From assembly GCA_015143295.1 (NCBI GenBank), contig CM026556.1:19840547-19904546 (forward strand): a DNA stretch of 64,000 nt, in the 5' to 3' direction. This document shows, one piece after another, positions 1-10,373 of the stretch. How positions within the stretch are numbered: position 1 is the first letter of the stretch; the number at the start of each line of letters is the position of its first letter. The translations under genes and the position numbers were made by a program. The notes under the pieces were generated by a model that searched no databases, had not been told where the DNA came from, and was given only the letters and a program-made list of their open reading frames with translations. Source of the stretch: Tetracentron sinense. Taxonomy: Eukaryota > Streptophyta > Magnoliopsida > Trochodendrales > Trochodendraceae.

Positions 1-1564
1 ATAAAGTCCAACAGAGCAAAAATCTTCTCGAAACTCCCCAGGAGAGTCAACTCTTAAAGGTACAAAATTTCCATCAAAGGAAAACCCAAAATAGAAGTCA
101 AAACATTTCAAAAACCAGAGGCAATCTCTCCGGACTCTTTCCCCCAACAGAAAAACCTTTCAAGGACAACCTCTCCTGAAAAACAATCCCCGGGCAGAGA
201 CAACCTCTCTCACCCTTCCTAGCAGAGACAACCTCTCTCTACATTTCCCAGCAGAGCAAAAAAAATGTCGGGAATCCCAAAGGTACAAGTCTTAAACAGA
301 AGAATTTCCCCAGAGAGTGAAAATCAGTTATGATAAAGCAAACTTCCAAGGGAGTGCAAATTAACTACAAACAGGAGAAATCCCAGGGTGCCCTAAACTT
401 TGGTTCCCCAGCTTACATTTTGACCTACTCCATGTCCTTCTAGATCCCTTAGAAACTAAGAATACAAGCGTAATTTCACATCTGTACCCCAGTGGAAATA
501 TCGTCTCCCAACCCCCTGAGGAGCGCCATTCAGGGCAATGACGGGAGAAGACCTATTTTCTCCAGCAAAATACAGATTCCCCAACAATCGCGGGCATGAG
601 TGAAAACCGGCAACGTCCTCATTGTGAAAAAAAATCACGCGATCCCTAAACCTAGTCTTGTGACTAGGGGTAAAAAAGGGATAAAAATCAATCAGCTTCG
701 CAGGCATGAGGAAAACCGGCAATATCCTCATCGCGTAAAAATTATGCGAACCCCATAACTTGGTCATTCCAAAGGTAAAAAATGGAGAAAAGTTGAAGAG
801 CAATTTGGTAATAGAATCCGGCAACAGTCAGTCTAGCCAGATAAGTCCCCAACAGTAGTCCCAGCAAATAGCATGGAAGAGCAACTTCCCCCACACTAGT
901 CTCCAACAGAGTTCAGATACCCAACAGCGATCTATGATAGTGTCATATCCCCTAGCAGATCCTCAATAGCGATCTACAACGGTGTCATACTCCCCAGCGG
1001 ACCTCCAGCAGAAGCATCTAATTTGCTCCCCAGCAAGCTTCTCCCTAGCCAGAGTCTAAATCTTCAGCAGTGACAAGACAAATGGGTTTACCCATGAACA
1101 TCCCCAGCGGTGATGAAACCTCTTCTGGGTCATACTATGCTCTCCAAGAGTGGAAGGCAGATTACAAGATCCCGAAGCCCTGTCTAAGGCAATTTCCTAG
1201 CAAAACTAATAGCTAGTTGAACATTCTTTCTGAAATCAAAAAAATTTTACAAAGGTCCAAAACATTTTATAAAAATGTTTTCAAAACAGACTATCCGGTA
1301 TCCAAACCGGGTCATACCAGCCTGCACTGAGCAGCCCCAACAAGACAAAGCAGAAGAAGTCGATGTCATGCATCCCTGCAAGTCACAATCAGCAGAGTCA
1401 TGGGAAAGCATCCTCACCTTTATCTCCTGTATGACGTCCCTGCATAGCATCACACCCTATGTGACCAATTTCCTTAGCGTCAATCAACTTGATCAAAATC
1501 CAGCGCCTCTTGGCCATTTCAATTCAATCCGGCTAGTGCCTCTTAGACATGCCACAATCTTTTT

Positions 1565-2160
1565 GACACCCCTATATGTCTCTGACATCCGGTTTGCACC
1601 TTGGCAATCTCGCCATACTGCAGCTTTAACTTCTACATGTCACTCTTTTTGACACCCCTGTGTGTCCCCAGCATCTGGTTTGCTCTTCGGCAATCTCGCC
1701 ATACCGTAGCATTACCTTCTGTATGTCACTCTTTTCGACACCCCTGTGTGTCTCCGACATCCGGTTTACTCCTTGGCAATCTCACTATACTGGAGCATTA
1801 CCTTCTGCATGTCACTCATTTCGACACCCCTGTGTGTCTTCGACATCCGGTTTGCTCCTTAGGAATCACGCCATACCGCAGTATTACCTTCTACATGTCA
1901 CCACTTCTCAACACCCCCGTATATCCCTGGCATCCAGTTTGCTCCTTGGCAATCTCGCCATACAACAACATTACCTCCCGTATATCCTCCTCTTCGACAC
2001 CCTGTGTGTCCTCGACATCCTATGTGTACCTTTACAGTGTACACCACCCGTATGTCACTCCCTTCGACACCCTGTGTGTCCTCGACATCCCGTGTGTACC
2101 TTTATAGTGTACACCACCCGCATGTCGCCCCTTCAACACCCTGTATGCTCCTGACGCCCT
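1565..2160 (+). repeat. 86-bp tandem repeat array
   Basis: Units starting GACACCCCTGTGTGTC recur at about 1565, 1651, 1737, 1823, 1910 and 1996, a spacing of 86-87 bp, followed by a shorter ~70-bp unit at 2066. Each holds CATCCGGTTTGCTCCTTGGC and ends near CATGTCACTC. It lies about 270 bp before the LTR and mirrors the array at 7880-8610. Confidence 0.9.
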
Positions 2161-2419
2161 GTGTGCCTTTTCGATCAACTCGATCAAATCCCTTCAGCGA
2201 GCGCCTCTAGGCCATGTCACCCTTGCATCCATCAATCCCCAATGAGTAGTCTGAACTACTCACTCATCCCCAGCAATGGCTGTACTGCTTCATTTCACCC
2301 ACCATTTACACAACATGCATACATGCCATCATTCTGCATCCCAATATCTGAGCTCGGTGTAAAAATATGATGATTCCAGTCTTTACCGTTCAAAACACCA
2401 ACCTTGGTATTCTCCAACA

Positions 2420-2431
2420 AAGAGGGGCAAC
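2420..2431 (+). other. Polypurine tract of plus-strand Tat element
   Basis: AGAGGGGCAAC lies immediately before the LTR start TGTAAGCACC at 2432, where a plus-strand primer is expected. The inverted copy at 7613-7625 is similar. Confidence 0.65.
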
Positions 2432-2497
2432 TGTAAGCACCCAATTTTTACACCCCATCTAACCATGGTTAAAGTTTTTTAAACATGATTACCCCCT

Positions 2498-2760
2498 ACA
2501 AAATCCCCTAAACCTAGGTAAGCCTCTAAATAATCCTAGGTAACACCCTTAGTCAAACCCTAGAAATACCCTAGTACCAAACCCTAACCCTAGGTAAACC
2601 CCAGCTAAAAACTCTAACAAAACCCTAGGTAAACCCTAGACTCGACCCTAGGTAAACCCTAGGACCTATCCCTAGTTTAACCTTAGTTAAACCCTGGTAA
2701 AGGACATGTCTGCAACCTAGCCCTAGGTGACCCTAGCCGAAGCCCTAGCCTAAAGCCCTA
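2498..2760. repeat. Degenerate telomere-like CCCTAGGTAA repeats in LTR
   Basis: Dense but irregular units of AACCCTAGGTAA, ACCCTAG and CCCTAAA type. They resemble the plant telomere unit CCCTAAA but most contain the palindrome CCTAGG. The same block occurs inverted at 7228-7520 and 30064-30365, so it is an LTR component and not a telomere. Confidence 0.8.
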
Positions 2761-2904
2761 GAGCCCTTAGGGCCTGAACCCAAAATCCATGGCCTTTAGG
2801 GCTTGAGCCCTATACATGGGCCCACAAGGCCCAAAAACCTTAAAGATAGCCTCCAGGACCGAGTGTGCATGGGCCAGGCCCTGTTCTTTTAAAAATTCCA
2901 TATT

Positions 2905-4000
2905 GGAGGTAGAAGGTCTACCGCTAATTAGAATTTGGGCTGATTTCACATTGGTGGTAGACTCTCTACCGACATTATAAGATCTTCAGTTTGCAGTCTG
3001 CAAATGCCATGCATACTCCACCCTCACCTCAAACTCTCCCTTCACAACCCTCACTTGACCTCCCCTTGGTCCACTACCATTCTCACACTTCATTTTAAAT
3101 CCTCTTAGGTCCCTTAGGTTCTTCCCTATAAAACCCCAACACCACCACCGTATTTAGGGTCTGAAAAATTCCATAGGTGAAGCCCTGTCCGAAATCCCCT
3201 TCCTCAGCCTCTTCAGACACCTTGGTCTTGATCCTAAGACCACCTTTGGCCTATCCCTGACATCCCCTTTGGTTATAACATCCATAACAGTGCACCCCTA
3301 CAGTGGGCAGACCACCACTTCCCCACGGGCAGAACAGAGCATCAGGGTTGGCATTCCCTACCCTCCTGTTTTTCTCTTTTATAATCAATGTGAGCCCCTG
3401 GTCATCTCCAGGGGACGTTTGTTATGCTTTCTTGATGTTTAGTTAAACAGCCTGAACCCAACAGGGTGTTCACCTATGTTTGTCATTGGGGCAAAATTCT
3501 GGTTTTTAACAAAACAGGGAATGGCGGTAAACTCAGTACCACCATTCCTGGTAGTCACTGTTTAAGCTTTGTTTGGCCTACTTAGGTGGGCCCTGGTCCA
3601 TCTCTAGGGCCCAAGTTGAACTCCTCTCGTCCCCCTGGACCTCACCTGGTCCTTCCAGGTGCAGGGGTTAAGCCTAACCATGGTTAAACCCCTGAAAATC
3701 AAAATTGTGCATATTGGCGGTAATCTTTCTACCGACAATACCCATTTTGCCTAGTTTGGTATTGGCAGTTGAATAACTCCACTAATATGAAATCTCTATT
3801 GCGCAGTGACTTTGCACCTTGGTGGGGCGCACTCCAGGCATCCCCTGGGGCCCAGACCAAGCTCAAACCATGTCCTGGAATCCCCTCTACATTCCCATGA
3901 TCTCAGATCACCCAGGGTTACACCCTAACCCTAGTTAACAATGCAAAAACTACTGTTGAAAACACTGTTCTTAATGTCGGTAATCTTATTACCGATATTA
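2905..4000. repeat. Family of short GGCGGTA...TACCGCC inverted repeats in left Tat LTR
   Basis: Imperfect hairpins with related arms occur at about 2905-2923, 2952-2972, 3518-3546 (AATGGCGGTA / TACCACCATT), 3713-3739 (ATTGGCGGTA / TACCGACAAT), 3971-4000 (TTAATGTCGGTAAT / ATTACCGATATTA), with a weaker one at 3760-3788. Loops are 5-9 nt. The arms are related between sites but the flanks are not. Confidence 0.75.
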
Positions 4001-4744
4001 ACTTTGTTTTTTATTCTGAGCTTTTGCAGGGGCCCAGGCCTGGTAGGAGGCCACATTAGGCCCTACCTAGCACCCTGGACCCACCTTGGACTTTACCAAA
4101 CCCTTAACCACGGTTAAATACACCTTCGGTTAACATTTAACCGCGGTTAAGCACCCCTTAACCCCACCAACTTTGTGAAATTAATCAGAAATTTCTAAAA
4201 ATTAAGTGAACCATAAAACTGACTTTGGCCCAGCTCTAACCCTAGTTAGTAACCCTGACCACAGTTAGACCCCCTTAACTCCGGTTAGCAACCCTAATCG
4301 CAGTTACTTTCGGTTTATGGCCTACCGGGCCTAAAAACCAAGTCTACAGGACTTTTCTTCGGCCTACCGAGCCTCCCCTTAGCCTACCAGGCTAAAACTC
4401 ACCTCCCCTTAACTGTGGTTAGTAACCCTAACCATGGTTAGTCTGGCCTAATCCCGGTCAGCAACCCTAACCCTGACTAGACTCCACCCTAGTCTACCTG
4501 ACTACCCCCTAAGCCTACCAGGCTTGTATACCTTACACTTGACCAACCTCGGTCAACCAAACCCTAGTCTACCAGACTAGTCCATGTTAGCCACCCTCGA
4601 TGCACACACACATGCCCATAGCCACGGTACAGGCTCACGTGCTAGAACTAAGCTCGGTCTAATCTCACCCTGTGAGTACATAGGCAACCCAACCCGGGTT
4701 TGACCCCAGTTAGCTTTTCCTTTCTTGAATTAGTGTTAAACTTA

Positions 4745-5035
4745 AAATACTCCGGCATTTTGAACAAAATTAAACTTTAGTTGGCTTATAACTAGGGAGT
4801 ACGGAACCGTTATAAAAACGGAAGCCTCGGGGTGTCTTACACCTTCCCCGGACTTAACTGAACCCCTTACCTTGATCTCACCCGTATACCAAGACCTTAT
4901 CCAAACCCAGGGGACTTATCCTTTCTGAATGAATAGGTGGTAACTCTTAATCGTAAAATCCTTTCACACCCATAAGGGTATAAAGGTAATTACATCCCTT
5001 GTAAGTAAAGAATTTTCGCGCTCAAAAGTACTAAT
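4745..5035. other. Single-copy spacer at the centre of the inverted LTR pair
   Basis: Sequence between the two inverted LTR copies without an inverted partner. It contains GAACCGTTATAAAAACGG (a hairpin) followed by GGGTGTCTTACACCTTCCCC. It is probably the 3' end of one LTR plus a junction; which arm it belongs to could not be decided. Confidence 0.5.
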
Positions 5036-6036
5036 CTAAGAAAGAAAAGCTAACTAGAGTCGAACCCGGGTTGGGTTGCCTACGTACTCGCAAAGGTGAG
5101 ATTAGACCGAGCATAGTTCTTGCACGTGAGCCTATGCCAAGGCTAGGGGTCTGTGTGTGTGCACCAAGGGTGGCTAACTAGACTACCCCAGTAGATTAGG
5201 GTTTGGTTGACCAAGGTAGGTTAAGTGCATGGTTCAAGCACGGTAGGCTTAAGGTTAGTCTGGTAGACTAGGGTTTGGGACTAGTAGGCTAAAAGAGAAG
5301 CCCGGTAGGCTAAGGCGGAGTTTGATCAAGGTTAGGGTTGCTAACCAGAGTTAGGTCAAACTAACAATGGTTGGGGTTGCTTAATCACAGTCAAAGGAGA
5401 ATAAGGTCAAGCCCGGTAGGAGGAGAGTGGGCCCGGAGGTCAAAGGTAAAGCCCGGAGGCTAGGGTTTAGGCCCGGTAGGCCTGGAATGGACCCGGAGGC
5501 TAGGATTAGGCCCAGCAAGCCAAAGGGTGAGTTCGATAGATTGGATTTTAGGCCCGGTAGACCAAAATTAGATTTAACCGAGGTTATGGTTGCTAACCGG
5601 GGTTGAGGATTGGTCTCACCATGATTAGGGTTACTAACCATGGTTAGCAAGGTCCAAGATCAATTTTATGGTCCTCAGGAACTGTTTGCCAATTTTAAGA
5701 ATTTTTTCAGATTTTTCCAAGGTTAAATGGACTTAACCATGATAAAGAAAAGTTTTAACCATGGTTAAGCTCATTTTACCATGGTTAAGAATGCAGTTGA
5801 GTCCAGCTTTGATCATTTTCTATAATTTCTGATTATTTGAGAATTTTTAGGAATTCTCAGGGTTTTTCTCTCATGGTTAAATCAGCAAAGTATGGTTAAA
5901 GTTTAACTAGGGTTGGGTTAACCCATGGTTAAGGCTGGGAAAGGTCTAAAATGGGCCCAGGGGGCTAGGCAGGGCCTAGATTGGCCTCCTACCAGGTCTG
6001 GGCCCTTGTAAAAATCCCAAAGATATGAAAATCAAT

Positions 6037-7125
6037 AATAGCAGTAATAAGATTATTGCCATTAAAGAAATGGTTCTAGGGCGTCTTTGTGAGCTTGGGG
6101 ATTGAGCTAGGGATCAAACTAAAGGGTTTTGAACCCATGAGGTTGAAGAGGGGAGTTCGAGGAAGACCTTGGGCCTGATGTGGGCCCTGAGGGTGGACTG
6201 GAGTGGGCCCACAGTGGGCTAAAGTCACCCTACTTGATTACTAATAATTACGGTAGAATAACTACCGCCATTATTAACAGTTTCTATTTTTTTTATTTTT
6301 AACCATGATTAACGAATGGCATGAACCTAGAATGACCAGGTTAGGCTTAGGGAAGTCTGGGAGTCTAGTTTAGGCCCTAGAAATGGACCAGGGCCCACCT
6401 ACAAGGGGACATAGCTGCTAAAATAAGGAGTGCCAGGAATGGCGGTACTGAGTTTACCGCCATTCTTGGATCTATCCAGAACTGGGTTTGTGCCCTTAGG
6501 GGTTGTACACTCATGGTCCCAGGGGTTCCCTCATGGAGTGAGGGACCCCCAGAAGGTATGAGGCTGGCCTGAGTAGTTCAAGGAGATGGCTATATCCGTA
6601 GGGGTTCCCCTTACCTATGAGTAAGGTAAGGGATGACCCTGTTACTGGTTTTGAACAACAAGAAAATAACAAGAATAAAGGAAAAGTCCCCTGGAAGTGA
6701 CTAGGGCTCACAGTGATTGAAAACAAAAGAAAAGGGGAGGGGGCAGGGCCCTACCCTGCTGATCTGCTCCTTGCCAAGATAAAGGAGGCTACTGTCAGTG
6801 GTGGTGTTGCACAAATGGGGAGGGATCTCAGAAGACTCCTGGGGTTCTGGGATAGCTTATGGAAGCTTGGAATAGGGCTTAGGGCCTTGGCTTTTCAACA
6901 GGGATTCAGAATGGGGGTTTGCAGATCCGTTTGAAGGTTATGGATGGTGCAGCTTTATAGGGAGAGCTTTGGGGACACCATGGGGATAAAGGAAATGGCC
7001 TGGAAGCTGTATGTACCTTGTGGGGGTTGAGTAGAAGTCTTGACAAGGTAGTGGAGTGTGCAAGGAGGAGTGCGGAGTGTGCAAACTGAAGATGTAGGTA
7101 ATGGCGGTAGATCATCCACCGCCAA
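6037..7125. repeat. GGCGGTA...TACCGCC hairpin family in right Tat LTR
   Basis: Members at about 6037-6065 (GCAGTAAT / ATTATTGCC), 6243-6275 (AATTACGGTAG / CTACCGCCATT), 6438-6466 (GAATGGCGGTA / TTACCGCCATTC, 11-bp arms) and 7099-7125 (AATGGCGGT / ACCGCCAAT). They belong to the same family as 2905-4000. Confidence 0.8.
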
Positions 7126-7227
7126 TATTTGATTTCTCTTCACAGGGCCTGGCCCATGCATGCATATGGTATGGGGGTTGGTCTTTTGAATTTTTGGGCC
7201 CCATAGGCCCAAGCCAAGGTTTTAGGC

Positions 7228-7520
7228 CCTAGGGTCCTTGGACTTTGGTTTAAACCCTAAGGACTCTAGGGCTAGGCTAGGACTTCAAGATCTAAGGGTT
7301 TAGGCTAGGGTTACCTAGGGTTTCACTAGGGTTAGGTCCTAGGGCTTAACTAGGGTTTGTCCTAGGGTTTAACTAGGGTTGACTAGAGTTAGGTCCTATG
7401 GTTGACTAGAGGTTTACCTAGGGTTGGGGTTTGGTTCTAGGGTTACCTAGGGTTTGACTTAGGATTAGACCTAAGACTAACTAGAGGTTTACCTAGGGTT
7501 AGGGTTTGGTTCTAGGGTTA
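7228..7520. repeat. Degenerate telomere-like CTAGGGTTTACC repeats in LTR
   Basis: Inverted counterpart of 2498-2760. Irregular units such as TTACCTAGGGTT, TTTAGGCTAGGG and ACTAGGGTTAGG run for about 290 bp. Confidence 0.8.
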
Positions 7521-7612
7521 TGTCCTAGGGTTGAGGGGACTTGGCTGGGGATAGCCATGGTTAAAAGACCTTAACCATGATTAGACAGAGGTGTAAAAAT
7601 TAGGTGCTTACA

Positions 7613-10373
7613 ACTGCCTCTCTTTGTCAGAGATTGCCAAGGTTGGCAATTAAACGACAAGGACTGGAATCATCATATTTTTACATCGAGATTGGATTTT
7701 GGGGTATGGTATGATGATATGTATGCATGTAGTACAAATGGTGGGTGCAATGGAGTGGTATGGACATTACTGGGGAAATAGCGAGTAGTTCAACCTACTC
7801 ACTAGGGATTGATGGATACAAGAATGGCACAACCTGGGGGTGCTAGCCGAAAGAGAGTGTTGTACGGAGGTGGCAACCAGGGGTTTGACCAAATCGAATG
7901 AAAGACATACGGGGTGTCAAGAACACACGGGGTATTGAAAGGGGAGGCATGCAAGAGGTAATGTTGCGGTATGACGAGGTTGTCAAGGAGCACACATGAT
8001 GTTGAGGACACGCAAGGGCGTCAAAGGGAGACATATGGAAGGTAATACTGCGGTATGACGAGATTGTCAAGGAGCACACAGGATGTCGAGGACACATGGG
8101 GGTATCGAAGGGGGACATGTAAGAGGTAATCCTGTGGTACGACGAGATTGTCAAGGAGCACACAAGATGTCGAGGACACATAGGTGTCAACGAGAGACAT
8201 ACAGAGGTAATATTGTGGTATGACGAGATTGTCAAGGAGCACACAGGATGTCGAGGACACACGGGGATGTCAAAGGGGGACATGCAGGAGGTAATGTTGT
8301 GGTATGACGAGATTATCATAGAGCACACAGGATGTCGAGGACACACAGGGGTGTCCAAGGAAGATATGCAGGAGGTAATGTTGCGGTATGACGAGATTGT
8401 CAATGAGCAAACAGGATATCGAGGACACACAGGGGTGTCCAAGGGGGACATGCAGGAGGTAATGCTGTGGTATGACGAGATTGTTAAGGAGCACATCGGA
8501 TGTCGAGGACACACGGGGGTGCCGAAGAGGGATATGCAGGAGGTAGTGTTGTGGTATAACGAGATACTTAAGGAGCACACAATATGTCGAGGACACACAA
8601 GGGTGTCAAAGAGGGTTACGGCATGTCCAAGAGGCACTAGCCAAGTTGATATTGAGATGGCCCGGGGGCACTGGATTTTGATCAGATTGATTAATACTGA
8701 GGGATTTGGTCACACGGGGTGTGATGCCATGCAGAGTGATGTTATGCAGGGGATAAAGGCGAGGATAATTTTCCATTACTCTGTTGACTATGACTCGCAG
8801 GGATGTATGGTGTTGGCTTCTTTTGCTTTGTCTTTCCGGTGGCTGCTTAATGCAGCATGGTATGACCAGGTCTAGACATCAGAAACTCTGCTTTGAAAAA
8901 TGTTTTTTAGAAAAGTGTTCGACTTTTGCAAAAGTTTTTGATTTTGACAGAAAGAAAGCTTAGCCTAACTTCTTAGATTTACCACGGAATTTTTTTCGTC
9001 AGGGCTTGAGGGATTTTGTCATTTTTCTTTCACTCTCGGAGAGTGAAGTATGACCCAGAAGAGGTTTCATCACCACTGGGGATGTTTGTGGGTAGACTTA
9101 TTTGTCTTGCCACTACTGGAGATTGGACTCTGGTTAGGGAGCAACCGAGGCTTCTACTAAGGATCTGCTGGGCAATATGACACTGTCGTAGACCATTGTC
9201 AGGGATTTGTTGGGGAGCGGCACTCTGCCGGAGGCTATCAATTATCTGCTTCGGGAATTGTGGCCTCTGTTGGAGACTACTGCTCGGGAGTCTGTTTCTC
9301 AGTTCTGTCTACTGGGGATTACTACAGGGGTACCTATTTCTTAGTGTCAAACAGCTCTTTAGCTTTTCTCCCTTTTTTACCCTTGGAATGACCAAGTCAT
9401 GGGTTTCGCATAAATTTTACGCAATGAGGCTGTTACCGGTTTTCACTCATGACCGTGATTTGTTAGGAAAAATAGATCTTCTCCCGTCATTGTCTTGAAT
9501 AGCGCTCTGTTGACGATTTCTGTTCCGCCAAGGATGTAGATGTAATACTGCATTTACACTCGTAGTTTCTAGGGGATCTAAAGGGACTTTGGAGTAGGAC
9601 GAAATGTAGGCTAGGGGACTGAAGTTTGGGACACCTTGGGATTTCTCTTATTGTAGTTGATTTGCACTCCCTTGGAGATTTTTCTTGTCATAGTTGATTT
9701 TCACTCTCTTGGGAGGTTCTCCCGTTGAAGATTTTTACTTTGGGATTCCCGGTGGAGAGTTTTTTTTTTTGTTCTGCTGTAGAATTTGAGAGAGGTTGTC
9801 TCTGCTTAGGGATGGTTTTTCAGGAGAGATTGTCCCTGAAAAGTTTCTGTTGGGAGAAAGAGTCCGGAGAGGTTGTCTCTGTGGGGAGTCTCTGACTTTG
9901 AGAATGTTTCAACTTCTATTTTGAATTTTCTTTTGATAGAAATTTTTATAATCTTTGAGAGTCGACTCAACTGAGGACATCGAGAGGATTCTAGCTTTGT
10001 TTAGGGGAAGCTTGACTCCACGGGGAGACTTTAAGAGAGATTTTGACTCTACTGGGGAAAGACTGACTCTGTGGAGGAAAGTCGGGGGACGTATGATTCT
10101 CCTTTTTGTAACTGCACCTGATTGTTAGGTTACCTACGAACCATTTGCAGGATCAGGTCATGACGTAGTTCAGACAAATGCCGCGGAGGCAAGGGAAGGT
10201 GTCCTTGGAAAGGTGTCATGAAAGAAGGGCTGTTAGGCTCAAGGGACTAACTAGCGGATTTCATAGATTTGTAAAATGGGTTTACATTGAAGGGGATAAG
10301 GAGTGTGCGAAAGATGGCCTCCTGTTATTTCCCAGAGAAACTACAAGTATAAAGCACCTATCAGATCTAGACC
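7613..10373 (-). other. 3' non-coding region of the minus-strand Tat element
   Basis: It lies between the pol stop (10374-10376) and the 3' LTR start (7612). It contains the 84-bp tandem array plus degenerate units related to GAGAGGTTGTCTCTG (about 9780-9880). It is an imperfect reverse complement of 1-2431. No protein family is recognisable; open frames inside the array arise because the unit is a multiple of three. Confidence 0.7.
7880..8610 (-). repeat. 84-bp tandem repeat array, about nine units
   Basis: GTCGAGGACACAC-type starts recur at about 7916, 8001, 8085, 8169, 8250, 8334, 8418, 8502 and 8586, mostly exactly 84 bp apart. Because 84 is 28 codons the array stays open for 264 codons on the minus strand and 220 on the plus strand, giving 28-residue periodic translations. 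No start context or family supports a real protein. Confidence 0.9.

Larger units (their letters stand above)
1..2431 (+). mobile_element. Non-coding 3' internal region of a Tat-lineage LTR retrotransposon (truncated by window edge)
   Basis: This stretch precedes an LTR that starts at 2432 and is an imperfect reverse complement of 7613-10000. For example, the text around 410-470 (TTCTAGATCCCTTAGAAACT) matches, inverted, the text near 9540-9600. It has no convincing protein; the open frames here are chance frames in repeats. The left part is full of degenerate CAGAGACAACCTCTCT-like units and CCCCAGCAG-type units. It reads as the region between the pol end and the 3' LTR of a plus-strand Tat/Ogre-type element; such elements are known for long, repeat-rich 3' untranslated regions. 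Coding parts would lie left of the window. Confidence 0.7.
2432..4745 (+). mobile_element. Tat-type LTR, plus orientation (left arm of inverted pair)
   Basis: It begins TGTAAGCACCCAATTTTTAC directly after a polypurine tract. The same start occurs inverted at 7612 and 30445, and near-identical ones at 47743 and 49366. Internally it has degenerate CCCTAGGTAA repeats, many short inverted repeats and repeated TTAACCATGGTTAA-like palindromes. Similarity to the inverted copy is clear up to about 4745 (the text around 4625-4740 matches 5040-5155 inverted) and then stops. The exact 3' end and a target duplication were not found, so the right boundary is approximate. Confidence 0.75.
5036..7612 (-). 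mobile_element. Tat-type LTR, minus orientation (right arm; 3' LTR of the minus-strand Tat element)
   Basis: On the minus strand it starts TGTAAGCACCTAATTTTTAC at 7612, directly after the 3' non-coding region of the minus-strand Tat element. It carries the same components in inverted order as 2432-4745: CCCTAGG-type repeats at 7228-7520, GGCGGTA hairpins at 7101-7125, 6438-6466, 6243-6275 and 6037-6065, and ACCATGGTTAA palindromes. The segment 6298-7612 also matches 29302-30445, the 5' LTR remnant of the same element. The low-coordinate end is approximate. Confidence 0.75.

Noticed and set aside
1275-2370. Several open frames over the left tandem array (up to 168 codons)
   Set aside because: They come from the 86-bp repeat unit, overlap in several frames and have no family resemblance.
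2498-2760. Interstitial telomere
   Set aside because: Units are degenerate, mostly CCTAGG-centred, and recur at fixed LTR positions in three copies.
7843-8875. 264- and 220-codon frames on opposite strands
   Set aside because: Both are explained by the 84-bp unit being a multiple of three; no start context or known domain.
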